A stretch of 64,000 nucleotides of DNA from Rhodospirillaceae bacterium (GTDB lineage: Bacteria; Pseudomonadota; Alphaproteobacteria; Kiloniellales; DSM-21159), in contig CP030885.1 of the NCBI GenBank assembly GCA_006969625.1, forward strand, positions 3,731,430-3,795,429, given 5' to 3'. The position numbers and the translations under genes were made by a program. Below the pieces are notes generated by a model. It had not been told where the DNA came from, searched no databases, and worked only from the letters and a program-made list of their open reading frames with translations. Below are positions 1 to 8,729 of the stretch, piece after piece (within the stretch, counting starts at the first letter, position 1; each line of letters begins with the position of its first letter).

Positions 1-396
1 GTCGTAGCCCAGGCGTTCGGCTTGCGGCATGGCGACCGTGGCCACCGTCGCCGCCGTGGCGACCGATGACCCCGAGGTTGCCGAGAACATCGTCGCCGTG
101 CCGATGTTGGCATGGATCAGGCCGCCCGGCAGCCAGGAGAACCAGGTGTCGAGGGCGCGGTAGGTGCGCTCGGCGATGCCGGCGCGCACCAGGATCTCGC
201 CCAGCAGCACGAAGAAGGGAATGGCGATCAGCAGCGAGGAGTTGGTGGAGGACCAGACCACCTGACCCAAGCCGCGGATGAGGGGAAAGGGCGAATAGAA
301 AAGGTCTACCCCCAGGCCGAGCGCAAAGAGGATGACACCGACCGGGATCGACAGCGCCATGAAGACCAGCAGGGAAAGAGACAGGCTGCCGATCAC
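1..396 (-). CDS. dctM: TRAP transporter large permease DctM, partial (N-terminus)
   Basis: Membrane permease of a tripartite ATP-independent periplasmic transporter; it carries the substrate across the inner membrane using an ion gradient. Only the first ~130 residues lie in the window. They show a hydrophobic first helix, a PVGVILFALG segment and the SLLIAIPFFVLLGEIL region typical of DctM. The start is a GTG overlapping the dctQ stop (GTGA), which implies translational coupling. The operon order lysR - hydrolase - dctP - dctQ - dctM is normal for a TRAP system. The gene runs off the left edge. Confidence 0.9.
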   Translation of the reverse strand, partial: MIGSLSLSLLVFMALSIPVGVILFALGLGVDLFYSPFPLIRGLGQVVWSSTNSSLLIAIPFFVLLGEILVRAGIAERTYRALDTWFSWLPGGLIHANIGTATMFSATSGSSVATAATVATVAMPQAERLGYD

Positions 397-956
397 GGCT
401 CCACCTCCGTCTCCGGCTGGACGCCACCGATGGCCTCGGCCAAGTCGGTGCGCCGGACGGCCAAAGTCGCCAGCAGGCATGCGGACAGGACCCAGGCGGT
501 CAGCGCGAACCAGGCCCAGCCGCCCAGCCAGAGGCTCTGCGGGATCCACAGCGGAGTCTCCAGCGGCGTGTTGGCCAGGGAGTTCCGCTCCAGCGTGGTC
601 GCCAGCACGGACCAGGCGTACAGGGTCACCAGTGTGGCCACGGCGGAAACGCCGAGCAGCGCCAAGGCGTCCAGGCCGGCCCGCCCCCAGGGCGCAAGCT
701 GCCGCTGCAGCAGGTCGATGCGCACGTGCGCCCGCTCCGCCAGGGCCCAGCCGAAGCCCCAGGTCGAAATCGCCGCCATGACGTATCCGGCGATCTCGTC
801 GGAGCCGCCGAGCGCGCCGCCCCAGGTTCCGCGCAGCATAACTTCGACCAGGATCAGCAGTCCGGTGGCCAGGAGGGCGAGCCCGCAGACCAGGCCCACC
901 CCCCTGTTGACAGCGCGCACCAGGCCGACGATGCGGATCGCCGCATCGCTGCTCAT
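393..956 (-). CDS. dctQ: TRAP transporter small permease DctQ
   Basis: Four-helix small membrane subunit that joins DctM and receives substrate from the periplasmic binding protein. The 187-residue product has four hydrophobic segments (about 15-40, 50-70, 90-115 and 135-165), the usual DctQ size and pattern. It lies 22 nt downstream of dctP and overlaps dctM by 4 nt, so the three genes form one transcript. The substrate cannot be read from sequence; the neighbouring DUF1445 hydro-lyase hints at an organic acid or amino-acid derivative. Confidence 0.88.
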   Translation of the reverse strand: MSSDAAIRIVGLVRAVNRGVGLVCGLALLATGLLILVEVMLRGTWGGALGGSDEIAGYVMAAISTWGFGWALAERAHVRIDLLQRQLAPWGRAGLDALALLGVSAVATLVTLYAWSVLATTLERNSLANTPLETPLWIPQSLWLGGWAWFALTAWVLSACLLATLAVRRTDLAEAIGGVQPETEVEP

Positions 957-978
957 CGGCTCGGGCCTCTCGCCACGA

Positions 979-2034
979 TCAGTTGAGCTGCACGCCGACG
1001 GTCTTGCCGACCGTCTCGCTCCAGCGCGCAGCCCAGTCCTGGCCGGCGCGCTCGGCCCAATCGGGCAGAACCGTCTCCTTGAGCACTCGCTCGGCCGTGG
1101 CGATGTCCTCCTCGCTCGGCTCGACCAGCGTCATCTCGGCGGGCTCGCCGGCCGGGCAGTCGCCGTTGCCGGTCAGGCAGGCGATATCCGTGGCGAGCGC
1201 GCCGGCGGCCGCGTCCCAGGCGGGCGTCTCGAAGTTGGCGACGACCTGCTCCTGGATCAGGCTCTGGGTGTCGGCATTGAGCGCCTCCCAGCTCTCCAGG
1301 TTCATCGCCGTGACGACGGCGTCCCAGCCGCCCAGCGGCAGGGTCATCAGGTGGGTCGAGCTTTCCCACCAGCCGGCCGAGTAACCCGAGCCGGAGCCGG
1401 TGATGGCGCAGTCGATGACACCGCGCTCGAGGGCGCCGGGCACCTCGGAGAAGCCAAGGTTGACGCCCTCGGCGCCGAGCGCCTCGAGGAACTGGGTGGT
1501 CATGCGTCCCGAGCCGCGGATCTTCAAGCCCTCCAGATCCTTCAGGCCGGCGATCTCCGCGTTGCAGAAGACCACCTGAGGCGGATAGGGGGCGATGGCC
1601 AGCAGTTTGGAGCCGAAGCGCTCGCGCATGATGTCCTCTACCATCGGCCGGGCGGCCTCGACCATCTCTCGCGCCTCGGCGGCGGTGGTGGCGACCAGCG
1701 GCACGTCGAGGCCTTCCAACTCCGGTGCGTCGGAGACGGTGTAGTCGGCGACCGTCATGCCGACGTCGAAGACCCCCTCGTCGAGCAGGCGGAAGACGTC
1801 GCCGCCGGACACGCCCATCTGGTCGAAGGTGGTCAGGTTGGCCGTAATCTTGCCGCCCGAGGCCTCCGGCACGGTCTCGGTCCAGAAGGGCTGCTCGAAC
1901 TGCTTGTGCAGCGGCAGGCCGCTCCAGGTGCCGACGACGGCGAGTTCGACCTCCTGGATGTCCTGCGCGGCCAAGGGGCTTGCCAAGCCGGCGAGCGCGG
2001 CGGCCGAAAGGAGTCGTGTCAGGGTCCTGGTCAT
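979..2034 (-). CDS. dctP: TRAP transporter substrate-binding protein DctP
   Basis: Periplasmic solute receptor of the TRAP system. The 351-residue protein has a Sec signal peptide ending around ALA-QDIQE (residues 1-22), then a two-lobed DctP fold with LKDLEGLKIRGSGRM near the middle and PWW-like SAGWWESSTH in the second lobe. A longer open frame exists upstream. The start at 2034 is preferred because AAGGAG sits 9 nt before it, whereas that same motif abuts the alternative ATG at 2043. The gene follows the hydro-lyase gene and precedes dctQ. Confidence 0.88.
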   Translation of the reverse strand: MTRTLTRLLSAAALAGLASPLAAQDIQEVELAVVGTWSGLPLHKQFEQPFWTETVPEASGGKITANLTTFDQMGVSGGDVFRLLDEGVFDVGMTVADYTVSDAPELEGLDVPLVATTAAEAREMVEAARPMVEDIMRERFGSKLLAIAPYPPQVVFCNAEIAGLKDLEGLKIRGSGRMTTQFLEALGAEGVNLGFSEVPGALERGVIDCAITGSGSGYSAGWWESSTHLMTLPLGGWDAVVTAMNLESWEALNADTQSLIQEQVVANFETPAWDAAAGALATDIACLTGNGDCPAGEPAEMTLVEPSEEDIATAERVLKETVLPDWAERAGQDWAARWSETVGKTVGVQLN

Positions 2035-2077
2035 GGTGCGCATCTCCTTCTTGCGGGACGAACGTGAAGCCTGTCGC

Positions 2078-2932
2078 TCATACCGGCCCGTCGGCGGGCA
2101 GGTCGGTGACGAGCATGCGGCCGGGCTCGTGCGCGACCGCGAGCTCAGGGCGGGCCCGGGCAATCGCCACTTGTGGCGTGACGCCGCAGGCCCAGAAGAC
2201 AGGAATGTCGCCTGCCGCCATCGCGGGCGGATCGCCGAAGTCGGGCTTGGCGAGGTCGGCGATGCCGATGGCGGCGGGCTCGCCGATGTGCACCGGGGCC
2301 CCGTGCGCCAAGGGGTAGCGCTCGGACAGCACGATGGCGCGGATCGCGTCGGCCGGCGCGAAGGAACGCATGGAGACGACCAGCGGGCCGCCGAAAGGCC
2401 CGGCAGGGCAGGTCTCCAGCGAAGTGACGTACATCGGCACGTTGCGGCCGGCATCGACGTTGCGCAGCGCAATGCCGGAGCGCTGCAGCGCGCCTTCGAA
2501 GGAAAAGGAGCAGCCGATCGCGAAGCTGACCAGATCCTCGCGCCACAGCTCGGCGATGTCGGTTCGACTGTCGGTCTGCGTGCCGTCGCGGAAGACGCGA
2601 TAACCCGGCAGGTCGCTGCGCACGTCGATGTCTTGCCCCAGGGCGGGCAGCCGCGGGTCGCCAGCCTCCGAGACCGCGAGCAGCGGGCAGGGTTTCGGAT
2701 TGCGCGTGCAGTACAACAGGAAGTCGCCTGCGACGTCGGCAGGAAGGATCATAAGGTTCGCCTGCAGACAGCCGGGCGCCAAGCCGCTGGTCGGCGCGCT
2801 CAGGCGGCCGGCGCGGATCTCGGCGCGCAGGGCCTGCGCCGTGCCGGCCGCAGCCGAGGAAACCGAGGCTACGGCGCCGGCGGACACCGGCCCGGGATGC
2901 GCTGCGTCCGGTCGCAGGCGTGCGTTCGACAT
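2078..2932 (-). CDS. DUF1445 putative hydro-lyase / D-glutamate cyclase-like protein
   Basis: 284-residue cytosolic protein of the YcsI/DUF1445 family (Pfam D-glutamate cyclase). The recognisable family stretches are a central [10 protein letters not shown] segment, RNVPMYVTS and the C-terminal FWACGVTPQ block. The biochemical role of bacterial members is poorly defined; hydro-lyase or cyclase activity on a small acid is the usual guess. The start at 2932 has GGAGG 5 nt upstream; an in-frame TTG at 2944 is less likely. Co-transcription with a TRAP transporter suggests it handles the imported substrate. Confidence 0.82.
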   Translation of the reverse strand: MSNARLRPDAAHPGPVSAGAVASVSSAAAGTAQALRAEIRAGRLSAPTSGLAPGCLQANLMILPADVAGDFLLYCTRNPKPCPLLAVSEAGDPRLPALGQDIDVRSDLPGYRVFRDGTQTDSRTDIAELWREDLVSFAIGCSFSFEGALQRSGIALRNVDAGRNVPMYVTSLETCPAGPFGGPLVVSMRSFAPADAIRAIVLSERYPLAHGAPVHIGEPAAIGIADLAKPDFGDPPAMAAGDIPVFWACGVTPQVAIARARPELAVAHEPGRMLVTDLPADGPV

Positions 2933-3052
2933 GCTTCCTCCCAAGACGCCGAGACGACTTATGGAAAAGCTTTCAGGAAGGCGGCGTTCCGGTCAATGGA
3001 TCGAAAGGCTGCAGAACCGATCTATTTTCTAGAACAATCGACGGCCGAACGG

Positions 3053-3943
3053 TCACGCATCCCGGACCGCCTCCGCTGCCGCCTGGAGCACCAGCGGCGC
3101 CAGCGCCTCGTTCCGGCCGCGCATGTGGACCAGGGAGAAGTCCAAGTCGCGCAAGCGTGCCTGCGCAACCACACCCAACTCGCGCAAGCGCCCCTCGCGC
3201 AAATCCTGGTGGGCCATGCGGCGCGGCAGGACGCCGATGCCGAAGCCGGCGCGGGCGAGATGCGCGATGGTGGACAGCGAAGCGCAGCCGTGCAGCAGCG
3301 GCACCGGCACGTGCGGGTCGGCGAACAGTCGCTCGACCTCGCGGTACGGGGGCGTGTCCTTCGGGAAGGTGACAATCGAATGTGCGGCGAGTTGGGCGAG
3401 GCTCAACCGTCCGGCCGGCAACGCCAGCTCGGGCGCCGCCACCCAGCAGACGCGGATGCGCCCGGCCTGGGTGGCGATAGCGGCCTCCGGCACGAGCTGG
3501 CTCATCATCACCGCGAAGTCGATCTCATCCCCGCGCAGCTTGCGCTGCAGCTCCGGGGAGGTGTCGACCGAAAGCTCGAAGCGCATGCGCGGCAGGGCGT
3601 CGCGCAATCTGGTCAGCAGGTCGGGCAGCCAAGTATGGACGACGGACTCGGCGACGCCGATGCGCAGGGTTCCAGCCAAACGATCGCGCGCCGACAGCTC
3701 GTCGACGATCCGGTCGCGCGCCTCGATCAGCCGGTCGGCGTGTTCCAGGAAGCGCCGCCCGACCGGAGTCAGCCGAACGCCGCGGCCCTGGCGTTCGAAC
3801 AGAGCCACGCCGAGCTTGCGCTCCAACGCGGCGATCCGCGAGGAGATGGCGGACTGCGCCAGGCCGAGACGCTGCCCGGCGGCGCGAAACCCGCCGGCAC
3901 GGACGATCTCGCGCACGATCTCGGCATCGCGCAGACCGAACAT
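3053..3943 (-). CDS. LysR-family transcriptional regulator
   Basis: 296-residue LysR regulator. The N-terminal winged helix-turn-helix is about residues 3-60, with the segment GFRAAGQRLGLAQSAISSRI. A periplasmic-binding-protein-like effector domain follows from about residue 90. It is the first gene of the block and lies on the same strand as the hydro-lyase and TRAP genes. It probably controls that transporter in response to the transported compound, which is inference from position; LysR genes are more often divergent from their target. Confidence 0.88.
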   Translation of the reverse strand: MFGLRDAEIVREIVRAGGFRAAGQRLGLAQSAISSRIAALERKLGVALFERQGRGVRLTPVGRRFLEHADRLIEARDRIVDELSARDRLAGTLRIGVAESVVHTWLPDLLTRLRDALPRMRFELSVDTSPELQRKLRGDEIDFAVMMSQLVPEAAIATQAGRIRVCWVAAPELALPAGRLSLAQLAAHSIVTFPKDTPPYREVERLFADPHVPVPLLHGCASLSTIAHLARAGFGIGVLPRRMAHQDLREGRLRELGVVAQARLRDLDFSLVHMRGRNEALAPLVLQAAAEAVRDA

Positions 3944-3962
3944 CGCCGAGCCGCCGGCACCG

Positions 3963-4217
3963 TCAGAGCCAGGCGGCCGAACGCGCCGCCTGGTCGTCGT
4001 ACGGGCCGGACATCAGGCGCAGCATCCCGCGCCGGAACGCATAGGAGGCCGTGATCGGGCCAGACCGGAACTCGCCGAGTTGCCAGCCGGTCTCCGCGCT
4101 GGAGGCCGGATGCTGCGGGGACACGATCGGCATCGACGACACGAGGAACTGCAGGTTGGCGGCCGCCTCTGCGGGTGGACGGACTGGCTTCGCCTTCGCA
4201 TTCCTACACTCGTTCAT
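3963..4217 (-). CDS. Small hypothetical protein
   Basis: 84-residue open frame starting at an ATG, with no recognised domain. The composition is plausible for a real protein (cluster of aromatic and charged residues, segment GPITASYAFRRGMLRLM in the second half). It ends 20 nt before the LysR gene on the same strand. No strong ribosome-binding site is visible. It could be a small regulator, or a leftover of the decayed locus just upstream, where a hydantoinase-B tail is visible. Function is unknown. Confidence 0.4.
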   Translation of the reverse strand: MNECRNAKAKPVRPPAEAAANLQFLVSSMPIVSPQHPASSAETGWQLGEFRSGPITASYAFRRGMLRLMSGPYDDQAARSAAWL

Positions 4218-4293
4218 CGGCGCCTCCGTGCTGCGCTGAACCCCGGTGTCCGCCGTGTAGCACGCGGCGCGGGGCCTTGTCGCCACGGCGGCC

Positions 4294-4398
4294 TCAGACT
4301 GCGGGGCCGTAGCCACCGCCGCCCGGCGTGCGCACCTCGACGCGCGCACCTCGACGCGTGCCCTGCGAGACGGCCAACTCTATCGCAGGCACCGAGCG
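4294..4398 (-). pseudogene. Remnant of the C-terminus of a hydantoinase-B/oxoprolinase-family protein
   Basis: The minus-strand frame ends with VRTPGGGGYGPAV and a stop. The TPGGGGYG signature is the near-terminal glycine motif of N-methylhydantoinase subunit B (HyuB). An in-frame TGA lies only 34 codons upstream and the rest of the ~330-bp gap between the small hypothetical gene and cynS has no HyuB similarity I can see. This is therefore read as the tail of a deleted gene. The rest of 4218-4551 appears non-coding. Confidence 0.55.
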
Positions 4399-4551
4399 TC
4401 ATGGGGCGGCAGCGCCGGCTGCTGCGCGTCGGTCGGGACCAGATCTCGCCAGGATCGTGACGCTTGCTGGAAGCGCAGAGCTTGTGGCAGGCGTTCGTTC
4501 AAGGCCGAGGCGTTTGGCCGGCGGCGGGCCGCCGGGCCCGAACGGCCCCGC

Positions 4552-5004
4552 TCAGTAGCTCTTGTAGGGCAGGAACTTGCCGCTCATGACCACCTGCACG
4601 CGGTCGCCCTTGGGATCGGGCAGGCGCGAGATGTCCATGTCGAAGTCGATCGCCGACATGATGCCGTCGCCGAATTCCTCTTCGATGAGCGCCTTCATGG
4701 TGGTGCCGTAGACCATGACGATCTCGTAGAGCCGGTAAATCAGCGGATCGGTCGGCACCGCGCTGGGCAGCGAGCCGCGATACGGCACCGCCATCAACAG
4801 GCCGATCTCCTCGTCGCTGAAGTTGATGCCGAGCGCGTTGCCCGCGGCTTCCGCCTGCTCCTTGGTCAGCGAGATCTGACCCATCAGGGCGGCGGTCGTC
4901 CACTCCTTCGACTGGCCGACGGCCTCGGCGACATCCGCCCACTTGGTGCCGTTCAGGGTCTTGAGAGCGACGATCTTCTCGGTCAGTTCGCTGCGGGTCA
5001 TCAT
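4552..5004 (-). CDS. cynS: Cyanate hydratase (cyanase)
   Basis: Cytosolic enzyme that converts cyanate plus bicarbonate to ammonia and CO2. The 150-residue length is that of the family. The catalytic triad known from E. coli CynS is visible as Arg91, Glu94 and Ser117 in the blocks [13 protein letters not shown] and [13 protein letters not shown]. The start ATG is embedded in the stop region of the upstream ATPase gene (CGATGATGA), so the gene is translationally coupled to the transporter. This placement argues that the ABC transporter imports cyanate, perhaps also nitrate. The nitrogen released fits the sigma54 control seen upstream of the operon. Confidence 0.96.
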   Translation of the reverse strand: MMTRSELTEKIVALKTLNGTKWADVAEAVGQSKEWTTAALMGQISLTKEQAEAAGNALGINFSDEEIGLLMAVPYRGSLPSAVPTDPLIYRLYEIVMVYGTTMKALIEEEFGDGIMSAIDFDMDISRLPDPKGDRVQVVMSGKFLPYKSY

Positions 5005-6008
5005 CGTAAGGGGTCTCCGTATTTCGCGCCGTCTTGAGCGGGCTGGGGCTCGCCGGCCTTGCTGGCGCCCGCGTCGCGGGGGCCGGCGGTCGGGCGGACG
5101 ACCGGCGGATACCGCGGGTCGTAGCTTCCGGACGAGAGCTCCTGGCTGAAGCGCTTCGAGCGCGAGACCAGGAACTCCATCAGGTGGTTGCGCATCGGGT
5201 AGTAGTTCGGGTGGGTATAGGCGTCCTGCCGGGTGCGCTCGCGCGGCAGGGTGTTCTCGACGATCTCGCAGACGCGCGCCTCGGGCCCGTTGGTCATCAG
5301 CACGATCTTGTCGGCGAGCAGAATCGCCTCGTCGATGTCGTGGGTGATCATGAAGCAGGTCTGGTGGGTCTCGGCGCAGATCGAGAGCAGCTCTTCCTGC
5401 AGACTGCCGCGGGTCAGGGCGTCGAGCGCGGAGAAGGGCTCGTCCATCAGCAGGATCTTGGGCTCGATGGAGAAGGCGCGGGCGATGCCGACACGCTGCT
5501 TCATGCCGCCCGAGAGCTGCACCGGCTTCTTGCTCTCCGAGCCGGTCAGGTGCACCAGGTCGATGTACTTCTGGCAGTGGTCGAGCACCTGCTTGCGGCT
5601 CCACTGCGGCCAGCGGCTCTCCACTGCGAAGGCGATGTTCTTGATCGCGCTCAGCCAGGGCATCAGCGCGTGGCTTTGGAATACCACCGAGCGATCGAGG
5701 CTCGGGCCGGAGATCTCCTTGCCGTCGACGATGACGCCGCCGGCTGTCGGCGCGTCCAGGCCGGCAAGGATGTTCAGCAGGGTCGTCTTGCCGCAGCCGG
5801 AATGGCCGATCAGGCAGACGAACTCGCCCTCGTGGATGGAGAACCAGACGTCGCCGAAGACCTGGGTGTTGGACTTGCCGTCCGGCGTCGCGAAGCGCCG
5901 CTCCAGTCCTTCCACCTGGATGATCTTCTTGCGCGTATCGGGAGCAGGCGACATGAGGTCTCCGATCGGTTCGCCGCGCTTCGGCGTCTTTGCCAGGGGC
6001 GCCGTCAT
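5001..6008 (-). CDS. ABC transporter ATP-binding protein, nitrate/cyanate type
   Basis: 335-residue ATPase of the NrtD/CynD/SsuB class, which powers import by a nitrate-, bicarbonate- or cyanate-type permease. Visible motifs are Walker [10 protein letters not shown], signature LSGGMKQR, Walker [13 protein letters not shown] and the H-loop MITHD. The C-terminal ~60 residues after the ATPase core are a low-complexity tail rich in Pro, Ala and Gly, longer than usual. The start ATG overlaps the permease stop (ATGA). Its 3' end overlaps the start of cynS by 4 nt. Confidence 0.93.
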   Translation of the reverse strand: MTAPLAKTPKRGEPIGDLMSPAPDTRKKIIQVEGLERRFATPDGKSNTQVFGDVWFSIHEGEFVCLIGHSGCGKTTLLNILAGLDAPTAGGVIVDGKEISGPSLDRSVVFQSHALMPWLSAIKNIAFAVESRWPQWSRKQVLDHCQKYIDLVHLTGSESKKPVQLSGGMKQRVGIARAFSIEPKILLMDEPFSALDALTRGSLQEELLSICAETHQTCFMITHDIDEAILLADKIVLMTNGPEARVCEIVENTLPRERTRQDAYTHPNYYPMRNHLMEFLVSRSKRFSQELSSGSYDPRYPPVVRPTAGPRDAGASKAGEPQPAQDGAKYGDPLR

Positions 6009-6847
6009 TCCGCGTAGGCCACGAGCTTGGAGGCGCGGGCGAGCGCCATGTCCAACAGCATGCCGACCAGGCCGATGAAGACGATCCCGGAGATCACGCC
6101 GGTGATCGACAGGTTGTTCCACTCGTTCCACACGAAGTAGCCGATGCCGGTGCCGCCAACGAGCATCTCGGCGGCGACGATCACCAGCCAGGCGATGCCG
6201 ATCGAGATGCGCATCCCGGTCAGGATCGTCGGCGCCGCGGCCGGCAGCACGACCCGGAACGCCGTGCGCAGGGCGCCGACCTCGAGCGTGCGGGCCACGT
6301 TCAGCCATTCCTTGCGCACGCTGGCGACGCCGAAGGCGGTGTTGATCAGCATCGGCCAGACCGAGCAGATGAAGATCACGAAGATGGCCGACAGGTTGCT
6401 GTCCTTGATGGTGTAGAGGGCGAGCGGCATCCAGGCGAGCGGCGAGACCGGCTTCATGATCTGGATGAAGGGGTCGAGCGCCTTGCGGAAGATCGGCGAC
6501 ATGCCGATCAGGAAACCGATCGGGATCGCCACGCAAGCGGCCAGCAGGAAGCCGGTCAGCACACGGAACAGCGAGTAGGCGAGTTGGATGCCGATGCCCT
6601 TGTCGTTCGGGCCGGCGTCGTAGAAGGGATCGGTGACGTGTCGCCAGAGTTCCGCGCCGACCTCGGCGGGTTTGGGCAGGGCGCTGGCGCCCTCGGTCGC
6701 CTGTTTGCCCATCAGGGCGGCGTACTCGGGGTCCATCTCGACGGCCGGGCCCTGCTGCGCCAGCACCAGCAGGTGCCAGGCCGCGAGGAACAGGGTCAGC
6801 AGGACCAGCGAAAGCATGCCGGCCTTGACGCTCATGCGCGGTTGCAT
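6005..6847 (-). CDS. ABC transporter permease, nitrate/cyanate type
   Basis: 280-residue inner-membrane permease of the NrtB/CynB/SsuC family. About six hydrophobic segments are present, with the EAA-type loop [21 protein letters not shown] that contacts the ATPase. The N-terminal helix is followed by a ~45-residue periplasmic stretch. The ATG at 6847 is chosen because it gives a normal N-terminus; a second ATG at 6835 is possible. It lies 80 nt downstream of the binding-protein gene in the same operon. Confidence 0.92.
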   Translation of the reverse strand: MQPRMSVKAGMLSLVLLTLFLAAWHLLVLAQQGPAVEMDPEYAALMGKQATEGASALPKPAEVGAELWRHVTDPFYDAGPNDKGIGIQLAYSLFRVLTGFLLAACVAIPIGFLIGMSPIFRKALDPFIQIMKPVSPLAWMPLALYTIKDSNLSAIFVIFICSVWPMLINTAFGVASVRKEWLNVARTLEVGALRTAFRVVLPAAAPTILTGMRISIGIAWLVIVAAEMLVGGTGIGYFVWNEWNNLSITGVISGIVFIGLVGMLLDMALARASKLVAYAE

Positions 6848-6927
6848 CGGCAAGGGTGTCCCTGCGTGTTGAACGGTTGCGCGGTCTGCGGGCCGCCCGG
6901 TTGGGTGCCGGGCGGCCCGCCGTCGGG

Positions 6928-8409
6928 TCAGACCCGGCTGATCGCGAAGGACTGGAGGTAGGCCTCGGGTTCCGCCGGATCGAAGGTCTTGCCCATGATG
7001 GTGTGCGACTTGTAGGTCGTCTCCGGCGGCGACATGCCCATCTCCTGCATGACCGCGGCGGCATCGGTGGCCAGGTAGACCTGTTCGGCGATCGCGGCGT
7101 AATCGAGGTCGCCCTCGACATAGCCCCAGCGCTTCATCTGGGTCAGGATCCACACGGCAAAGGAGTGGTAGGGGAAGGGGTCGAAGTCGATCCGGTCGGG
7201 TTCGTTGCGCACATTGCCCAGGCCGTCTGCGAACCGGCCCGTCAGCACCTGCTCGACCACGGTGACCGGTTGGTTGAGATAGTTGCGCGGCGCGATGGCT
7301 TCCGCGATTTCCTTCCGGTTCTCATGCACCTGGGAGTAGGCGGTCGCGTCCAGGATCGCCTTGTACAGCGCCAGGAAGGTGTTCGGCGTCTCGTCGATGA
7401 ACTTGCGGCTGGCGGCGAAGGCGCAGCAGGGATGGCCCTCCCAGATCTCCTTGGTCAGCTTGTAGATGAAGCCGACGCCGTCGTAGACCGCGCGCTGATT
7501 GAAGGGGTCGGGCGAAAGGTAGCCGTCGAGATTGCCGGCCGACAGGTTTGCCACCATCTCCGGCGGCGGCACGACGCGGATCTGGATGTCCTGGTCGGGG
7601 TCGAGCCCGGCCTCGGCGACGTAGTAGCGCAGCAGGAAGTTGTGCATCGAGTACTCGAAGGGCACGCCGAAGACGAAGCCCTTCCATTGGCTCGGGTCCT
7701 GCCTGTCCAGGTGCTTCATCGCCAGGGTGATGGCCTGGCCGTTGATGTTCTCGACCGCCGGCATGGTCCAGGGCGTGGCGACCGAACCGGCGCCCAGGGT
7801 GATCGCCAAGGGCATGGGGGTCAGCATGTGCGCGGCGTCGTACTCTTCGGCCAGCGACTTGTCGCGCGAGACCGCCCAACCGGCCGTCTTGATCACCTCG
7901 ACATCGAGCCCGTAGCGCTCGTAGAAGCCCAGCGGCGAGGCCATGATGATCGGCGTCGCGCAGGTGATCGGAACGAAGCCGATGTTCAGCTCGGTCTTCT
8001 CGAGCGGTCCCTTGGCCTCGACGATCGCCGCCTTCAGCTTGTCGAGCGGGATGAACTGGGAGATCGCCGCCAGTGCGGTGGCGCTGCCGACCGCGCGCAG
8101 GAAGCCGCGGCGGCTGGCGTCGCCGCCGAACACGCCCCTCAGCACCGCGGACTCGACGGTGCGCGCGAGCACTGCCTCGCGGTCTGTCCAGGCGACGTCG
8201 GGGTCGGTGTCGGCAGGCTGTGCCGCTCGATCCGACGCCGCGCTCTCTGCGACCCTGCCCTCGGCGAGCCTCTCGCGCTCGTCCGGCGCTGGCGCTGCCC
8301 CGGTGAGCCGGTGCGCCGCATCGTGTTCCGCCTGGCTGGCGTGCTGGCCGCAGGAGCAGCCGCCCCACAGGGTCTGGTCCGGGTCGAAGGGATTGCTCAA
8401 GGCGCCCAT
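6928..8409 (-). CDS. ABC transporter substrate-binding protein, NrtA/CmpA family, Tat signal
   Basis: 493-residue periplasmic receptor for nitrate, bicarbonate or cyanate. A twin-arginine signal (S99-R-R-G-F-L) followed by a hydrophobic stretch lies unusually far in, after ~95 residues that include a Cys-rich GGCSCGQH segment. The mature part shows the NrtA-like [21 protein letters not shown] block. The long N-terminal leader is a family trait of some alphaproteobacterial NrtA proteins. It is the first gene of the cyn operon, ~107 nt downstream of the predicted sigma54 start point. Confidence 0.9.
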   Translation of the reverse strand: MGALSNPFDPDQTLWGGCSCGQHASQAEHDAAHRLTGAAPAPDERERLAEGRVAESAASDRAAQPADTDPDVAWTDREAVLARTVESAVLRGVFGGDASRRGFLRAVGSATALAAISQFIPLDKLKAAIVEAKGPLEKTELNIGFVPITCATPIIMASPLGFYERYGLDVEVIKTAGWAVSRDKSLAEEYDAAHMLTPMPLAITLGAGSVATPWTMPAVENINGQAITLAMKHLDRQDPSQWKGFVFGVPFEYSMHNFLLRYYVAEAGLDPDQDIQIRVVPPPEMVANLSAGNLDGYLSPDPFNQRAVYDGVGFIYKLTKEIWEGHPCCAFAASRKFIDETPNTFLALYKAILDATAYSQVHENRKEIAEAIAPRNYLNQPVTVVEQVLTGRFADGLGNVRNEPDRIDFDPFPYHSFAVWILTQMKRWGYVEGDLDYAAIAEQVYLATDAAAVMQEMGMSPPETTYKSHTIMGKTFDPAEPEAYLQSFAISRV

Positions 8410-8527
8410 GGTGATCTTCCCTGCTGTGGTCCGATCGTCGCACCCACGGTGCGCCGATCTCGCTGTCCGATGCCACGCATGTCCGGTGGCGGCTTTGGCC
8501 CGTCGAACGACGGACGCTCAGCCCATC

Positions 8528-8543
8528 GCAAGGCGCGTGCCAA
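8528..8543 (-). promoter_or_regulatory. Sigma54 (-24/-12) promoter of the cyanate/nitrate transport operon
   Basis: On the minus strand the sequence TTGGCACGCGCCTTGC matches the sigma54 consensus YTGGCACG-N4-TTGC with the -24 GG and -12 GC in correct spacing. Transcription would start near 8517, about 107 nt before the binding-protein ATG at 8409. The divergent gene encodes a sigma54 activator, which makes the match credible. Confidence 0.8.
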
Positions 8544-8560
8544 TTGATCCGATCGTTCCA

Positions 8561-8573
8561 TGTCAAAGGGTTA
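8561..8573. promoter_or_regulatory. Candidate IHF binding site
   Basis: TGTCAAAGGGTTA matches the IHF consensus WATCAANNNNTTR at all but one defined position. It sits between the -24 element and the upstream repeats, where IHF bends DNA in sigma54 promoters. Confidence 0.5.
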
Positions 8574-8604
8574 GACCGGAAGTCGGCGCAGCCGCATTTT
8601 TCGT

Positions 8605-8648
8605 AGAATCGTAAATTACGAACGTTCCGGTTGCGGGTTTACGATTCT
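8605..8648. promoter_or_regulatory. Candidate enhancer (UAS) for the sigma54 activator
   Basis: Perfect 11-bp inverted arms AGAATCGTAAA (8605-8615) and TTTACGATTCT (8638-8648) lie 33 bp apart, about three helical turns. The left arm overlaps a 13-bp palindrome TCGTAAATTACGA (8609-8621). The sites lie 60-105 bp upstream of the minus-strand -24 element and directly upstream of the activator gene, as expected for its binding sites. They may also mediate autoregulation. Confidence 0.6.
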
Positions 8649-8729
8649 TCAAGGAACATGGTGGCGGGTGCTGCGCCCGCGGGTGCCCGCACACCAGGCG
8701 ACCACGAGACAGGCGAGGGAGTCCCGCGG

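Noticed and set aside
112..2067. Very long plus-strand open frame (651 codons) over the TRAP genes
   Set aside because: Shadow of dctQ/dctP in this GC-rich DNA; composition is Arg/Gly/Ala-rich with no domain, while the minus strand has clear DctQ and DctP.
8631..8729. Earlier starts (TTG 8631, ATG 8658) for the sigma54 activator
   Set aside because: 8631 lies inside the enhancer inverted repeat, and the AAGGA before 8658 is only two bases from the ATG; 8730 has a well-placed GAGGGAG.
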